A DNA stretch of 64,000 nt from Methanobacteriota archaeon (GCA_016214785.1 JACRNV010000005.1:1-64000), one strand, 5' to 3'. Counted from the first letter of the stretch, positions 1 through 9,603 are shown. The notes: generated from the letters alone by a model not told the origin. Translations and numbers: made by a program.

Positions 1-267
1 GCACCACATGGTACTGGCAACATCCATAGGCATGGCTAAATGACCACTGGTCTTGCATATGATTTGACTCCTGGCGGGGCCAACGCGCGCCGCTTCGCGG
101 CGCGCACCGCCGAGACGCCATTGCCATAGACACCTAAAAACATAGCCCGGTTGGCCGGTGCCCGCTCGCCCTACATCCCCAACCTAAAAGGATGGGGAAT
201 TAGGGCGCGGCAATCATATTAATATAATAGATAATAAGGAAAAGGAGGAAAGGTTTTGGGCATTCGC
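1..267. other. Gene-free left edge with a GC-rich hairpin
   Basis: No convincing coding region is seen here. Positions 85-93 and 97-105 form a perfect 9-bp GC stem (GCGCGCCGC / GCGGCGCGC) around a TTC loop. Around 177-197 a smaller stem-loop (CCCC, AACCTAAAAGGAT, GGGG) carries the 12-mer AACCTAAAAGGA, which recurs near the CRISPR leader. The segment lies downstream of the minus-strand paralogue array, so it could hold its terminator or an unassigned structured RNA. I could not match it to RNase P, SRP or any riboswitch by eye. Confidence 0.4.
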
Positions 268-2481
268 CTATGTCTCGGGGGTTATGGAGTACGTCACAGT
301 CCCGGAATACGAGTCCTCGGCCTTCCCGAGCGGCACGCTGCACCGCATTACGACCCCGTTCCCTCCATTGGGCGCGTTCCATGTGTTGTTCGAAATCCCT
401 GTATTGCCCGGTTGTCCGTACGCGATAGGCACGCTCGCGCCTATCAGCCATATTGCATTCGCCTCGTTCGAGCCGTTCAGCGGCTGATAGGCCGCCCACT
501 GCCCTCCGAGGACGCTCAGGTTCAGGGCCGGTATCACGCCGTTCGCTGGTATCGACGCAAAGAGGTCTGTCGACCACATCCTCAGGTCGTAGTTGCAGTT
601 CGCGTTGAAGGTCACGTTCTGGTTCGCCGAGGGCTGCAGAATCACCATCTGTCCGGGGGCGCCGCTCCCCGATAGGAGGCCGCCGCCCGGCAGGGACGCG
701 CCAGTACCGAGATAGACGAACCTGGCGATGCCGAACTCGTCGAACGCCGAGCTCGTGGCGTTGGATGTGGTGTTCATGACGACGACCTTGATGTCCCATG
801 TGTATGCGTCGTCCAGAGCCATGGCGTTGCTCAGCTGGTCCTCGTACCCGTCGTCGATCATGTACCTGGATGGGGGGACGCCCGCGATGCCTGCGCTCCA
901 TACCCCGTCGCCGCTCGCGTTCCTTATCTGCTGGTTGAGCCTGAACGCGAAGCTGTAATTGAAATTCGGCAGTGGAGCGGCCTCCACCGTGGCGGAGCTG
1001 TGGACGGCCATGCAGTCCGACTCCCCCGTCAAGGGAAAGACCGTGGTGAAGCCCCCGCCCTTGGTCCAGCGGTAGTGCGCGCCCAGGTTGGGCCATCCAG
1101 AATCCACGGCTCCCGATGCGTCCGCGCCCGTCGTCCCGTTGTCATGCCAGAGGTAGACGTCCACGAGGTCGATGGCGTCGGCGCCGCCGGCCGCGCCCGG
1201 GAAGTACCCGCTGACATTGAGCCTGTACCAGTTCGAATCGTCGCCTGGGTTGACGTCGGCCATGGAGTTCAGCACTGAAGTCCCGTTGTTGTTTTTAGCG
1301 TACATGTCGATGTAGTTGATGTGCGGATAGACAGTGTTCACCACGACGATGCCTGGCGAGTTCAGGTAGGAGTACTTGAACGCGCTCCCGGCTATTACCG
1401 CCATCGGCACTCCGCCGCCCCTTATCGCAATGGAGCGGAACTTCTCACCAGCGTAGATGGCGGACTGGTCGCTCTGCAACGATACGTGGAGCTTGCTGCT
1501 CCCGTCGTACCAGATGCGGTAAATGCAGGCGTGGGTCGTATTGTAGCCTACGGCCAATGCCGTGGTGTCCGTGAGGTTCGTATGCCCTGCGTCTATGGCG
1601 GTCAGGCTCGTCTCGTCAGGTATCTCTGCGCTCAGCGGAGCCAGGACCGTGAAATTGGCGCCGGTCGCGCTCCACAGAGCTGGCCGGGAGGCCCTGTTCG
1701 CAGCCGTGATGAGCATCCGCGGCCCGAATATGTAGTAGTGTATCCCCGTGAAATTGAGCCCCGGGACGCTGGCTATGGTATTGAGATAGCCAGAAGCGTA
1801 CGTGAAGTTGTGGTAGATCCCCATCGGTGTGGTCGTGGAACTGATTAGATAGAGTTCGCCGCCCGGCACCGATTCCGCCCCGTTGAACTGCTGATCGGGC
1901 GCTCCGCCGTGGTAGAGCTCCCACCACGTCGCGTTCGTGGTAGAGTATTCGTACATGTACGCGCCATTTGGCGCGGTGTCGGAGCCCAGCGCGACCAGGT
2001 GCACGTTATTCGTATCGAAATACAGGTCGTTGCAGTTGAACATCGACAGGCTGGCATCAGTGTATTCGTAAACCTTCCCGTTCGTCGAGGCGAAATACCA
2101 GTAGCCAGGGATGAGGCAGTCCCCGAGGACTATGAAGCCATTCCCGCCTGTTTGGTTCCAGACTATCGCCTTGAACCTGGTGACTGCCGGCACTCCCGGG
2201 ACGAAATTCGGATGGAACCACGCCCCAGAACCGGTCGCGTCCGAGCTGTACCAGTAGATGTCCCCGCGGCCGGTCGTCGTGTTCTCCCCGACGAACACCG
2301 CCCACGGCCCCGCGAATGCTACGTCGTAGAACTTCATGTCCGACGGCGCGAACGGTATCGCCGTCAGCATCTCGTCCTCCACGTCTGCCGCTTTTACTTC
2401 GCTCACTATCTGCACACACAAGGCGAGCATCATCGCCCCGATGCAGAGCGCTAAAAGCGCCCTTCCGTGTTTCATGTTCAT
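268..2481 (-). CDS. Large secreted propeller-like surface protein, paralogue 1
   Basis: A protein of about 737 residues, last of four tandem minus-strand paralogues. The chosen start (MNMKHGRALL...) has a GGAAAGG ribosome-binding site just upstream and leads straight into a signal peptide ending near VKA; an in-frame ATG at 2517 is less likely. The N-terminal half has repeated short strands with FVGEN, ITAANR and VGYN motifs, suggesting a beta-propeller. The C-terminal half is strongly shared with the other copies: a VNTVYPHI segment, SVLNSM..VNPGD..NWY, DEFGIARFVYLGTGASLPGG and an end of LGKAEDSYSGTVTYSI. Many N-glycosylation sequons and no C-terminal membrane anchor are visible. Function is unknown; a secreted or cell-surface role is inferred from the signal peptide and beta-rich composition. 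I do not recognise a named family. Confidence 0.8.
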   Translation of the reverse strand: MNMKHGRALLALCIGAMMLALCVQIVSEVKAADVEDEMLTAIPFAPSDMKFYDVAFAGPWAVFVGENTTTGRGDIYWYSSDATGSGAWFHPNFVPGVPAVTRFKAIVWNQTGGNGFIVLGDCLIPGYWYFASTNGKVYEYTDASLSMFNCNDLYFDTNNVHLVALGSDTAPNGAYMYEYSTTNATWWELYHGGAPDQQFNGAESVPGGELYLISSTTTPMGIYHNFTYASGYLNTIASVPGLNFTGIHYYIFGPRMLITAANRASRPALWSATGANFTVLAPLSAEIPDETSLTAIDAGHTNLTDTTALAVGYNTTHACIYRIWYDGSSKLHVSLQSDQSAIYAGEKFRSIAIRGGGVPMAVIAGSAFKYSYLNSPGIVVVNTVYPHINYIDMYAKNNNGTSVLNSMADVNPGDDSNWYRLNVSGYFPGAAGGADAIDLVDVYLWHDNGTTGADASGAVDSGWPNLGAHYRWTKGGGFTTVFPLTGESDCMAVHSSATVEAAPLPNFNYSFAFRLNQQIRNASGDGVWSAGIAGVPPSRYMIDDGYEDQLSNAMALDDAYTWDIKVVVMNTTSNATSSAFDEFGIARFVYLGTGASLPGGGLLSGSGAPGQMVILQPSANQNVTFNANCNYDLRMWSTDLFASIPANGVIPALNLSVLGGQWAAYQPLNGSNEANAIWLIGASVPIAYGQPGNTGISNNTWNAPNGGNGVVMRCSVPLGKAEDSYSGTVTYSITPET

Positions 2482-2520
2482 TACCTTTCCTTTTTCATTT
2501 GCTCCCTTCAATCTCATTTC

Positions 2521-4695
2521 CTACACCACCGGTCTTATCGAGTATGTTATGGTCCCAACGTACGAATCTTCGGCCTTGCCGAGCGGTATGCTGCACGTCC
2601 AGTAGACTGAGAATCCGCCGTCAACAGCGTTCCATGTGTTGTTACTCGTCCCCGTACTCCCCGGCACTCCATAGCCTCCAGGACCCAAACTGCCTATTAG
2701 CCAGATGGCGTTCGGCTCGCCGCTTCCGCCCAGTGCCTGTAGTCCTGCCCATTGGCCCCCGGCAACGCTGAGATTGGCAGCGGGGATGACCCCATTCGCC
2801 GGTATGATGGCGGAGAGGTCCGTCGACCAAGTCCTCAGGTCGTAGTTGCAGTTGGCATTGAAGGTCACGTTCTGGTTCACAGAAGGCTGGAGCGTCACCG
2901 TCTGGCCGGGCGCGCCGCTCCCCGAAAGGAGGCCACCGCCCGGCAGGGACGCGCCAGTACCGAGATAGACGAACCTGGCGATGCCGAACTCGTCGAAGGC
3001 GGAGATGGATGCGCTGTGCACAGTATCGGTGACCGCGGCCTTTATGTCCCAGCTCCATGCGTCGTCAAGCGCGGCGACCGTCGTTTGGTCGTCCACGCCG
3101 TCGTCGCTCCTCCACCTGTTCGGAGGGGTGTTCAGGCCGGCGTCCCATGTGCCGTCCCCGCTGGCGTTCCATGCCTGCTGGTTCATCCTGAAGGCGAAGG
3201 AGAAGGTGTAGTTCGGCCCGGGCGCGACATCAATCTGAGTTGTGCCCCAGAGGAATTCGCTCTCCCCGCTCAGCGGGAAGACCATGCTGAAGCCGCCGGC
3301 CTTCGTCCATTGCATGTGCAGGCCGCGGTTCGGCCAGCCCGTGTCCACGAGGCCTGAGAAGTCGCCGTTCGCCCCACCGTCCCACCAGAGATAGACTGAG
3401 ACATTGTCGATGGCGTCCGCGCCCCCCGCTACCGACGAGTAATTGCCCGTGACGTTTATCCTGTACCAGTTCGAGCCGTCGCCGGGGTTCACGTTGACCA
3501 TCGAGTTCAGGACCGACGCGCTGTCGTTCTGGTAGTACATCTCCATGTTCCAGATATGCGGGTAGACTGTGTTGACGATGATGCTGCTGTCAGAGTTGAT
3601 GAAGTTGTACTTGAATGCACTGCCAGTGATGAGGGCCATCGGTATGCCCCGTTGTCTGATAGCCACCGAAGTGAAGTTCTCGTTGGCGAACATGGCCGAG
3701 TTGTTGCTCTTGAGGGTGAGCCCAATATTGTCGATGTCGTAGACCACGCCACGGTTGGACGATGTGTTGTAGCCGACAATTATCCCGCGGACGTCATTGC
3801 CATCGATGGCCTGCAGGTTGTCCGTCCACCATACGTTGCCGCCCATGGGGACGAGGGCGTTGAAGAGCGGCCCAGAGGCTGAATATATCGCCACCATATC
3901 CCCTGGCGCCCTGTTGCCACAGACGAATATCGCCCGGTCGTTGCCGCTGTCGTACACGATGTCGTTGGGGGTCTTCACCATCCCCCAGCCGTAGCCGTTC
4001 TGCCCCGTCGAGTAGTTGTACCTGTAATGGGCTCCCACACCGTTGAAGGAGTTGACGCCGGCGATTATCAGCGACGGATCGCTGCCTCCGCCTACGGCGA
4101 CTGCCGTCATGACATTGTAAGAGCTGTTCAGATCGTTCGTCAGCATGCTCCATGACGAGTTCGCCAGGTCGTATGCATAACAGTATGCCCCGGCGGCAGT
4201 CTTGTTGCCGACGACTACCATCGAGCCATAGGCACTCCCCCTGTATGGATTGTACACGATGTCCGTGGCGTTGAAGTGCGCCAGCGGACCCGCGCTCCCC
4301 TCGTTCGTGTTCTCCGCGGGGCTCCTGACCCAGTACCAGTACCCGGCGACCGTAGAGATGCCCACTATGAAGAAGTGCGGGCCGAGCAGGCTCTGGGGCG
4401 CGTACTTCACCGCCGTCAGGTTCGGCGAGTTTATGACTCCGCCGATCAGCCACCACGTGCTGTTCTCCGGGTAGTACCAGTAGGCGACACCTCCGCCTAC
4501 ATTCCGGCCCACGAAGATAGCATAGCTTCCGTCGGGAGACCATGCCACGTCGTTGAAGGTCACCCCGCCGGGAGCTCCCAAGCTCACAAGCCACTGGCTC
4601 TCCACGTGGCCGGCTCTTGCCGACGGGACTGCGAGCCCCGCCGTGAGAATGGGCACGCACATTCCTATCACTATCGTCATGTTCATCTTTTTCAT
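2521..4695 (-). CDS. Large secreted propeller-like surface protein, paralogue 2
   Basis: A 724-residue protein starting MKKMNMTIVIGMCVPILTAG, a clear signal peptide with a likely cleavage after SARAG. A GGTGAGAAA element precedes the start. It has the same architecture as its neighbours: about 370 N-terminal residues of repeated strands (for example DVAWSPDGSYAIFVGRN, ALITGSAFKY) then the conserved beta-sandwich-like C-terminal half ending LGKAEDSYVGTITYSI. It is the closest relative of paralogue 1, which begins about 40 bp downstream, so the two are probably cotranscribed. A 71-bp stretch at 2927-2997 matches paralogue 1 at 674-744 with a single difference. Function is unknown. Confidence 0.8.
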   Translation of the reverse strand: MKKMNMTIVIGMCVPILTAGLAVPSARAGHVESQWLVSLGAPGGVTFNDVAWSPDGSYAIFVGRNVGGGVAYWYYPENSTWWLIGGVINSPNLTAVKYAPQSLLGPHFFIVGISTVAGYWYWVRSPAENTNEGSAGPLAHFNATDIVYNPYRGSAYGSMVVVGNKTAAGAYCYAYDLANSSWSMLTNDLNSSYNVMTAVAVGGGSDPSLIIAGVNSFNGVGAHYRYNYSTGQNGYGWGMVKTPNDIVYDSGNDRAIFVCGNRAPGDMVAIYSASGPLFNALVPMGGNVWWTDNLQAIDGNDVRGIIVGYNTSSNRGVVYDIDNIGLTLKSNNSAMFANENFTSVAIRQRGIPMALITGSAFKYNFINSDSSIIVNTVYPHIWNMEMYYQNDSASVLNSMVNVNPGDGSNWYRINVTGNYSSVAGGADAIDNVSVYLWWDGGANGDFSGLVDTGWPNRGLHMQWTKAGGFSMVFPLSGESEFLWGTTQIDVAPGPNYTFSFAFRMNQQAWNASGDGTWDAGLNTPPNRWRSDDGVDDQTTVAALDDAWSWDIKAAVTDTVHSASISAFDEFGIARFVYLGTGASLPGGGLLSGSGAPGQTVTLQPSVNQNVTFNANCNYDLRTWSTDLSAIIPANGVIPAANLSVAGGQWAGLQALGGSGEPNAIWLIGSLGPGGYGVPGSTGTSNNTWNAVDGGFSVYWTCSIPLGKAEDSYVGTITYSIRPVV

Positions 4696-4921
4696 TTTCT
4701 CACCCCTTGATCAAGGCCGTTTGCCAGCCCGCATCTGTGCGGGCTCAGTGCCTGGGCATCGGGCGTGAAATCGGTGGGAGCAAGGAGGTTGACCACCGGT
4801 TTCCACTGCTCTATGCCTGGCATCGCTCCCCTGGCCGGCTCTCCGGCAGGGAGCCTCGTAAGCCCGTTGGTTCGGGCTGGCTCTGGCCTCGCGAATCGCA
4901 TTCTTTAGTTCCTCCGTATGT
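4696..4921. other. Structured spacer between paralogues 2 and 3
   Basis: This 226-bp gap differs in character from the flanking genes. Hairpins are visible at 4727-4744 (GCCCGCA / TGCGGGC, 4-nt loop) and near 4861-4878 (AGCCCG / CGGGCT). A 69-residue minus-strand reading frame (4692-4901) crosses it and runs into the start of paralogue 2; it has no recognisable domain and could be chance or a decayed gene. It may be a leftover of a small mobile element or a structured leader for paralogue 2. Neither is proven. Confidence 0.3.
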
Positions 4922-7177
4922 CTAGGCCTCTGGCGCTATTGCATACGTCAGAGTCCCGGAGTAGGAGTCCTCGGCCTTGCCGAGCGGTATGCTGCACGTC
5001 CAGACTACGGAGTTGCCGGTTCCCGGGGCGTTGTACGTGTTGTTCGTTACACCCGTTGGCCCCGGATTGCCGTAGGCCAGCGTGCTGCTGCCGCCGATCA
5101 GCCAGACGGAGTTCGCCTCGCCTGTGCCATTGAGCGCCTGGAGCGCTAACCACTGCCCCCCGCCGACGCTGAGGTTCAGCGCGGGGATGACACCATTCGC
5201 CGGGATGCTGGCCAGCAGGTCGGTCACGGCCCAGACCTTCAGGTCGTAGATGCAGTTCGCGCTGAAGGTCACGTTCTGGAACGTCGACGGCTGCAGAGTC
5301 ACGTTTGCGCCTGGAGCACCGCTCCCTGCGATGGTGCCGCTCCCGGGCAGCGCCGCCCCCGTTCCGAGGTAGACGTACCTGTTGACGCCGAACTCGTCGT
5401 ACGCTGACGCGGCCGAGCTCGAGGTCGTGTTTGTCACCTCGACCTTGATGTCCCAGCTGAATGCATCGTCCAGCGCGGCCACGGAGTCCTGGTCTTCGAC
5501 GCCGTCCGGTGTCAAGCCACCCCAGTACCGGTTCGGCGCACCACCCGGATTAAGGCCTGCGCTCCATGCACCGTCCCCGCTGGCGTTCCTGAACTGCTGG
5601 TTGGGCGAGAAGGCGAAGCTCAGGTTGAAATTCGGCAGCCCTCCGGCCTCCATGCTCTCCGTGCAGTCGCCTGCAAGCAGGATCGCCTCCCCGCTGGTCG
5701 GATATACTATGTTGAATCCAAACGCCGGGGTCCAGTTCAGATGCAGCCCGAGGTTCTGCGGCCCGCCGTCGACGGCACCGGAGCCGTCCGCGCCAGTGGA
5801 CCCATTGTCGAACCACATGAAGACCTCGACGAAGTCTATGCCCTGCGCCCCGCCGCCGGCGCTCGGGAAGTACCCGCTGACGTTCAGCCTGTACCAGTTG
5901 GAGCCGTCCCCGGGGTTGACGTTGTTCATGCCGTTGAGGACCGACGTCATATAGTCGTTCCTGTAGTACATGTCAACAAAGTTGATGTGCGGGTAGAGGG
6001 TGTTGACCACGACGTTGCTGTTGGCGTTCGTGAACGAGTACTTGAACGCGCTGCCTGCGACGAGGGCCATCTGGATTCCCTGCGGCCTTATCGCCACGGC
6101 CGAGAGGTTGTGGTTCGTGAAGGGAATGCTCGCGTTGCTCTGCAGGGCGATGTAGGCGTTGCCCCCCGAGCGCCAGAGGCTGTACACGGCCGCGTCCCCC
6201 GACGATGCGTTCTGCCCGACTGCGATAGCTTGCCCCGATGGGTCCACGGCAATCCCGTTCAGGCTTACCTCAGGCCGTACCGCACCGACAGGCTGCAGGT
6301 TGTCGAAGAATGAGCCGCCCCAGGAGGCCTGGTAGATTGCAGTTGTGCTCAATGCCCTCCTGTTCGCTCCGGTGATGAGCATCTTTCCGTTGTTGTGATC
6401 ATAACTTATATCCGTGAACTCGCCTTGGTAGGAATCGTCGATCAAGATTGTGCTCGCACCGCCGTTCCAACACTCGAAGAGGCCACTCCTCAGTCCTCCG
6501 TTGTTCCATGACCCTGCGAAGTAGAACTGCGGCAGTGACGCGTTGACCTCCACGCCGTACCAGACGCAGTTGGCGCCTGCGTGCGCGTCGCCGTTCACTA
6601 GCGGCGACCAGTCCAAGGCGGCGCAGTCATAGGTGTACGACACTGCCTCGCCGACGCCGGGGTTCTCCCCCACGGCGACGATGTTGTTGGAGCCCTCGAT
6701 CATCTCGACATCGTAGAGCCACATGCCGCTGAGGTCCAGGTCGATGCCCGTCTGCGCGACAGCGTCGATGTCCCGCAGATAATACCACGAGCCCGTGGAC
6801 ATGGCGTCGATGCACACCATCACGTAGCGATCGTTCCTGAGCTCGTCCCAAGCAGTGCTGGTCACGTTGATGTTGTTCATTCCGACGCAGGAGACATCCG
6901 CCCATGCCGAAGCATCGAAAATCTCCGGGTTGTACCGGTAGGCGCATCCGTTGCCACTGGCCCAGTTCCAGCCGACGAACAGGGCTTCCCTTCCGTCGGG
7001 ACGCCAGCAGACGTCATTGAACCAAATTTCCCCCCACGCACCAGAGTACGGTTCAGGGAGTTCCTTGAACCATGCGTTCTCCACATCCCCCGCCTTGACG
7101 GTCGGGGGGAAAGCCGCTCCGCTAACAAGCAGGGCTATGACTAGCCCTAAGGCTATGCCAATCCTCGGCACATTCAT
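4922..7177 (-). CDS. Large secreted propeller-like surface protein, paralogue 3
   Basis: A 751-residue protein with an N-terminal signal peptide (MNVPRIGIALGLVIALLVSG, cleavage near VKAG) and a GAGGGGACG ribosome-binding site before the ATG. The N-terminal half has propeller-like repeats (WFNDVCWRPDGREALFVGWN, ISYDHNNGKMLITGANR, AVAIRPQGIQMALVAGSAFKY). The C-terminal half carries the shared VNTLYPHI, NVNPGDGSNWY, YDEFGVNRYVYLGTGAALPG and LGKAEDSYSGTLTYAI elements. It is more diverged than copies 1 and 2 are from each other. The upstream spacer holds a 14-bp perfect inverted repeat, so it may be transcribed separately from paralogue 4. Function is unknown. Confidence 0.8.
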   Translation of the reverse strand: MNVPRIGIALGLVIALLVSGAAFPPTVKAGDVENAWFKELPEPYSGAWGEIWFNDVCWRPDGREALFVGWNWASGNGCAYRYNPEIFDASAWADVSCVGMNNINVTSTAWDELRNDRYVMVCIDAMSTGSWYYLRDIDAVAQTGIDLDLSGMWLYDVEMIEGSNNIVAVGENPGVGEAVSYTYDCAALDWSPLVNGDAHAGANCVWYGVEVNASLPQFYFAGSWNNGGLRSGLFECWNGGASTILIDDSYQGEFTDISYDHNNGKMLITGANRRALSTTAIYQASWGGSFFDNLQPVGAVRPEVSLNGIAVDPSGQAIAVGQNASSGDAAVYSLWRSGGNAYIALQSNASIPFTNHNLSAVAIRPQGIQMALVAGSAFKYSFTNANSNVVVNTLYPHINFVDMYYRNDYMTSVLNGMNNVNPGDGSNWYRLNVSGYFPSAGGGAQGIDFVEVFMWFDNGSTGADGSGAVDGGPQNLGLHLNWTPAFGFNIVYPTSGEAILLAGDCTESMEAGGLPNFNLSFAFSPNQQFRNASGDGAWSAGLNPGGAPNRYWGGLTPDGVEDQDSVAALDDAFSWDIKVEVTNTTSSSAASAYDEFGVNRYVYLGTGAALPGSGTIAGSGAPGANVTLQPSTFQNVTFSANCIYDLKVWAVTDLLASIPANGVIPALNLSVGGGQWLALQALNGTGEANSVWLIGGSSTLAYGNPGPTGVTNNTYNAPGTGNSVVWTCSIPLGKAEDSYSGTLTYAIAPEA

Positions 7178-7268
7178 ATGACGTCCCCTCCTGAATCAGA
7201 CTGGTAGGCATGCATGGCCCTGATAGTTATTAAAATTAGTTGCAACAAGTATAAAAACCACCACTAAT

Positions 7269-7306
7269 TAGGGGCGCATAATAACCTATAGCATTATGCG
7301 CCCCTA
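7269..7306 (-). terminator. 14-bp perfect hairpin between paralogues 4 and 3
   Basis: TAGGGGCGCATAAT at 7269-7282 and its exact complement at 7293-7306 flank a 10-nt loop. It lies in the AT-rich 203-bp spacer after the stop codon of paralogue 4 and upstream of paralogue 3, so it could be a terminator, an RNA-processing site or an operator for paralogue 3. Near 7200-7260 the spacer also has AT-rich stretches suitable for a TATA box for paralogue 3. Confidence 0.45.
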
Positions 7307-7380
7307 AGGATTATTATTATAGCAGTGCGCAGATATAATTAGTAAAAGGAAAGGGTTTGTGAAAGGTTTTGGCGCTTGGC

Positions 7381-9603
7381 CTACGGGTTGGTGGTTATCG
7401 AATATGTCATCACGCCAGTGTAGGTGTCCTCGGCCTTGCCCAGCGGGATGTCGCACGTCATGACGAAGAAGGCACCGCCGCCCGTGGCAGTCATCGTGGT
7501 CGTCTGTGTCCCCGCGTTCAGCATCGGCTCCCAAACACCTCCGCCAGCACCGCCCAGAAGGTAGAGCGCATTCGGCTCCCCGGCTCCCGCAATGGGGGTC
7601 GGAACACCGAGTTGCCCGCCCTGCACGTTTAGGTTGTCGGCGGTGATAGGCCCGTTCACGGGAACACCTGGCGCGAGGTCGGTGGACCATACCCTCAGGT
7701 CGAACCAGCAGTTCGAGTTGAAGACGACCACTTCGGTCGCGGATGGCGCCAAGGTCACGGTCTGTCCAGGTGCGCCGCTGCCCGCAAGCTGGCCTCCGCC
7801 GGGAAGCGAGGCGCCGTTCCCGAGGAAGACGAACCTCGATATGCCGAATTCGTCGTAGGCGCTCGCAGATGCTGCGGATGTGTTGTCGGCGACCACGAAC
7901 TTGATGTCCCAGCTGAACGCGTCATCAAGGGCCGTCGCCGGGTTGCCCTGATCTTCTACGCCGTCGCTGTCCCAGAACCTTCCGGGCGCTCCGCCGGGGT
8001 TGATGCCCGCGCTCCAGGCACCGTCTCCGGTCCCGTTCCTCACCTGCTGGTTGGGCCGGAAGAAGAAGCTGACCGAGAAGTTCGTTCCCAGCCCTCCGCC
8101 CTCCCTGTCGATGGCCCCTCCAGCTCCAATCAACGTCCATTCACCTGTCGTCGGGTAGTCCATGAAGAAGGTTGTACCATCGGACCACATGTGCAATCCG
8201 ACGTTCTCTCCCGCAACGCCAACGGAGCCTGAATTGTCAGCTCCGGTCGCTCCGCCATCGTGCCAAAGGGACAGCTCGAAATAATCGAGGGCGCCCGAAG
8301 CGCCCGCGGCCGCCGGCATGAAACCCTGCACCGATATGTTGTACCAGTTGGAGTTGTCGCCGGGGTCGACGTTCACGTTGGAGTTGAGGACCGAAACCAG
8401 GTTCGTCGTGTGAACCATCTCAAGCTCCCTAATGTGCGGGTATATCGTGTTGACGATTATGTTTCCGTTCGAGTTGATGTAGGAGTACTTGAACGCGCTG
8501 CCGGAGAGCATCGCCATCGGGATTCCCTGGGGCCTTATGGCCACTCCCGTGAAGTTCTTGCCGACGAATGGTGCCGATGTGTTGCTCTGACGGAACATAT
8601 TGATGCTGGTTCCGGATGCCACGACATCGTACACTATCCCGTTGCCGCTCGTCGTGTTATTGCCAACCGCAATGGCGCGGCCGTTCGTCATGTCGATGCC
8701 CCACAGGTCCTCCATCCTGCTGATGTTGTAGCCTACCGGATGGAGGTTCTGGAAACCTGCGGCTTTGTCAACGGCGTACAATCCCGGCCCAGTTAAGTCG
8801 CCACCCCTCATTGCAGTCGTTATTATCGCCCTGTAATTCAGAGAATCATATGTGATATCCGTGAGCGCAGCCTGCAGACCGGGGGAGCTCTTGTTCAAGG
8901 TCATTCCGGTGGTAAAGTTCACGATGTTGTATAGGTTATTGCTGTTGAACTTGTTGGCACCGACCAGAGCAACGTCAGGTACGTCGTTGTTCGCGATTAT
9001 CGCAGCATCATACCATATCATGTTTAGAGAGGCGTTTCCATTGGTGTTGACAGCGGTCCATGCGGCAGTGGTATAGTTGTATGCCACGGCGTACGCTCCG
9101 ACTGTCGTTTTCGTACCTGCGACTATCACGCGGCGCCACATGGAATCCACGCAAGAGCCGTAGATTTCAGTGTTTATCAACGAGGGATTATTGCTCCAGT
9201 AGATGGTATTATTGAACTGCGGCTGCAGGCTGTAAAAGTCGCCTGCGCTTCCGGACGAGCCGAACATCAGGAACATCGGGCCATTGAAGGAGCTGGGCAG
9301 GTATTCAATGGTCCGGAAGAGCGCTGTGGACGGATTGACAAGGGTGTTGTCAGATTTGTACCAGGTGTTGTTCTCAGGGAAGTACAGGTACGTTATCGCA
9401 TTCATGCCCTCATACCCTGCGAACACGGCGACCTGGCCGTCGTCCGACCATGCCACGTCCATGAACGTGGCTGTGGGCGGAGCGCCCGGTATCTCTATGA
9501 GCCACTGGTTCTCGACGTCCGCTGCCTTGACGCTCTGGACGGCGAAGCCCGCGAGGAGCATCGCCGCGCACAATCCAATTGCCAAACCTACTTTTGCGTT
9601 CAT
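7381..9603 (-). CDS. Large secreted propeller-like surface protein, paralogue 4
   Basis: A 740-residue protein, first of the four in transcription order. The start MNAKVGLAIGLCAAMLLAG follows a GGGAGGG ribosome-binding site and forms a signal peptide with a probable cut after VKA. It has the same two-part build: propeller-like N-terminal repeats (FMDVAWSDDGQVAVFAGYE, VAIRPQGIPMAMLSGSAFKY) and the conserved C-terminal half (VNTIYPHI, SVLNSNVNVDPGDNSNWY, YDEFGISRFVFLGNGASLPGG, LGKAEDTYTGVMTYSI). It is the most diverged copy. Its promoter is shared divergently with the zinc-ribbon gene at 9731. Function is unknown; surface location is inferred. Confidence 0.8.
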   Translation of the reverse strand: MNAKVGLAIGLCAAMLLAGFAVQSVKAADVENQWLIEIPGAPPTATFMDVAWSDDGQVAVFAGYEGMNAITYLYFPENNTWYKSDNTLVNPSTALFRTIEYLPSSFNGPMFLMFGSSGSAGDFYSLQPQFNNTIYWSNNPSLINTEIYGSCVDSMWRRVIVAGTKTTVGAYAVAYNYTTAAWTAVNTNGNASLNMIWYDAAIIANNDVPDVALVGANKFNSNNLYNIVNFTTGMTLNKSSPGLQAALTDITYDSLNYRAIITTAMRGGDLTGPGLYAVDKAAGFQNLHPVGYNISRMEDLWGIDMTNGRAIAVGNNTTSGNGIVYDVVASGTSINMFRQSNTSAPFVGKNFTGVAIRPQGIPMAMLSGSAFKYSYINSNGNIIVNTIYPHIRELEMVHTTNLVSVLNSNVNVDPGDNSNWYNISVQGFMPAAAGASGALDYFELSLWHDGGATGADNSGSVGVAGENVGLHMWSDGTTFFMDYPTTGEWTLIGAGGAIDREGGGLGTNFSVSFFFRPNQQVRNGTGDGAWSAGINPGGAPGRFWDSDGVEDQGNPATALDDAFSWDIKFVVADNTSAASASAYDEFGISRFVFLGNGASLPGGGQLAGSGAPGQTVTLAPSATEVVVFNSNCWFDLRVWSTDLAPGVPVNGPITADNLNVQGGQLGVPTPIAGAGEPNALYLLGGAGGGVWEPMLNAGTQTTTMTATGGGAFFVMTCDIPLGKAEDTYTGVMTYSITTNP

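Noticed and set aside
1-200. rRNA, RNase P RNA or SRP RNA at the left edge
   Set aside because: The hairpin is strong but the conserved cores of these RNAs are not present.
4692-4901. A 69-residue minus-strand frame between paralogues 2 and 3 as a transposase remnant
   Set aside because: No transposase motif can be identified; kept only as an unassigned structured spacer.
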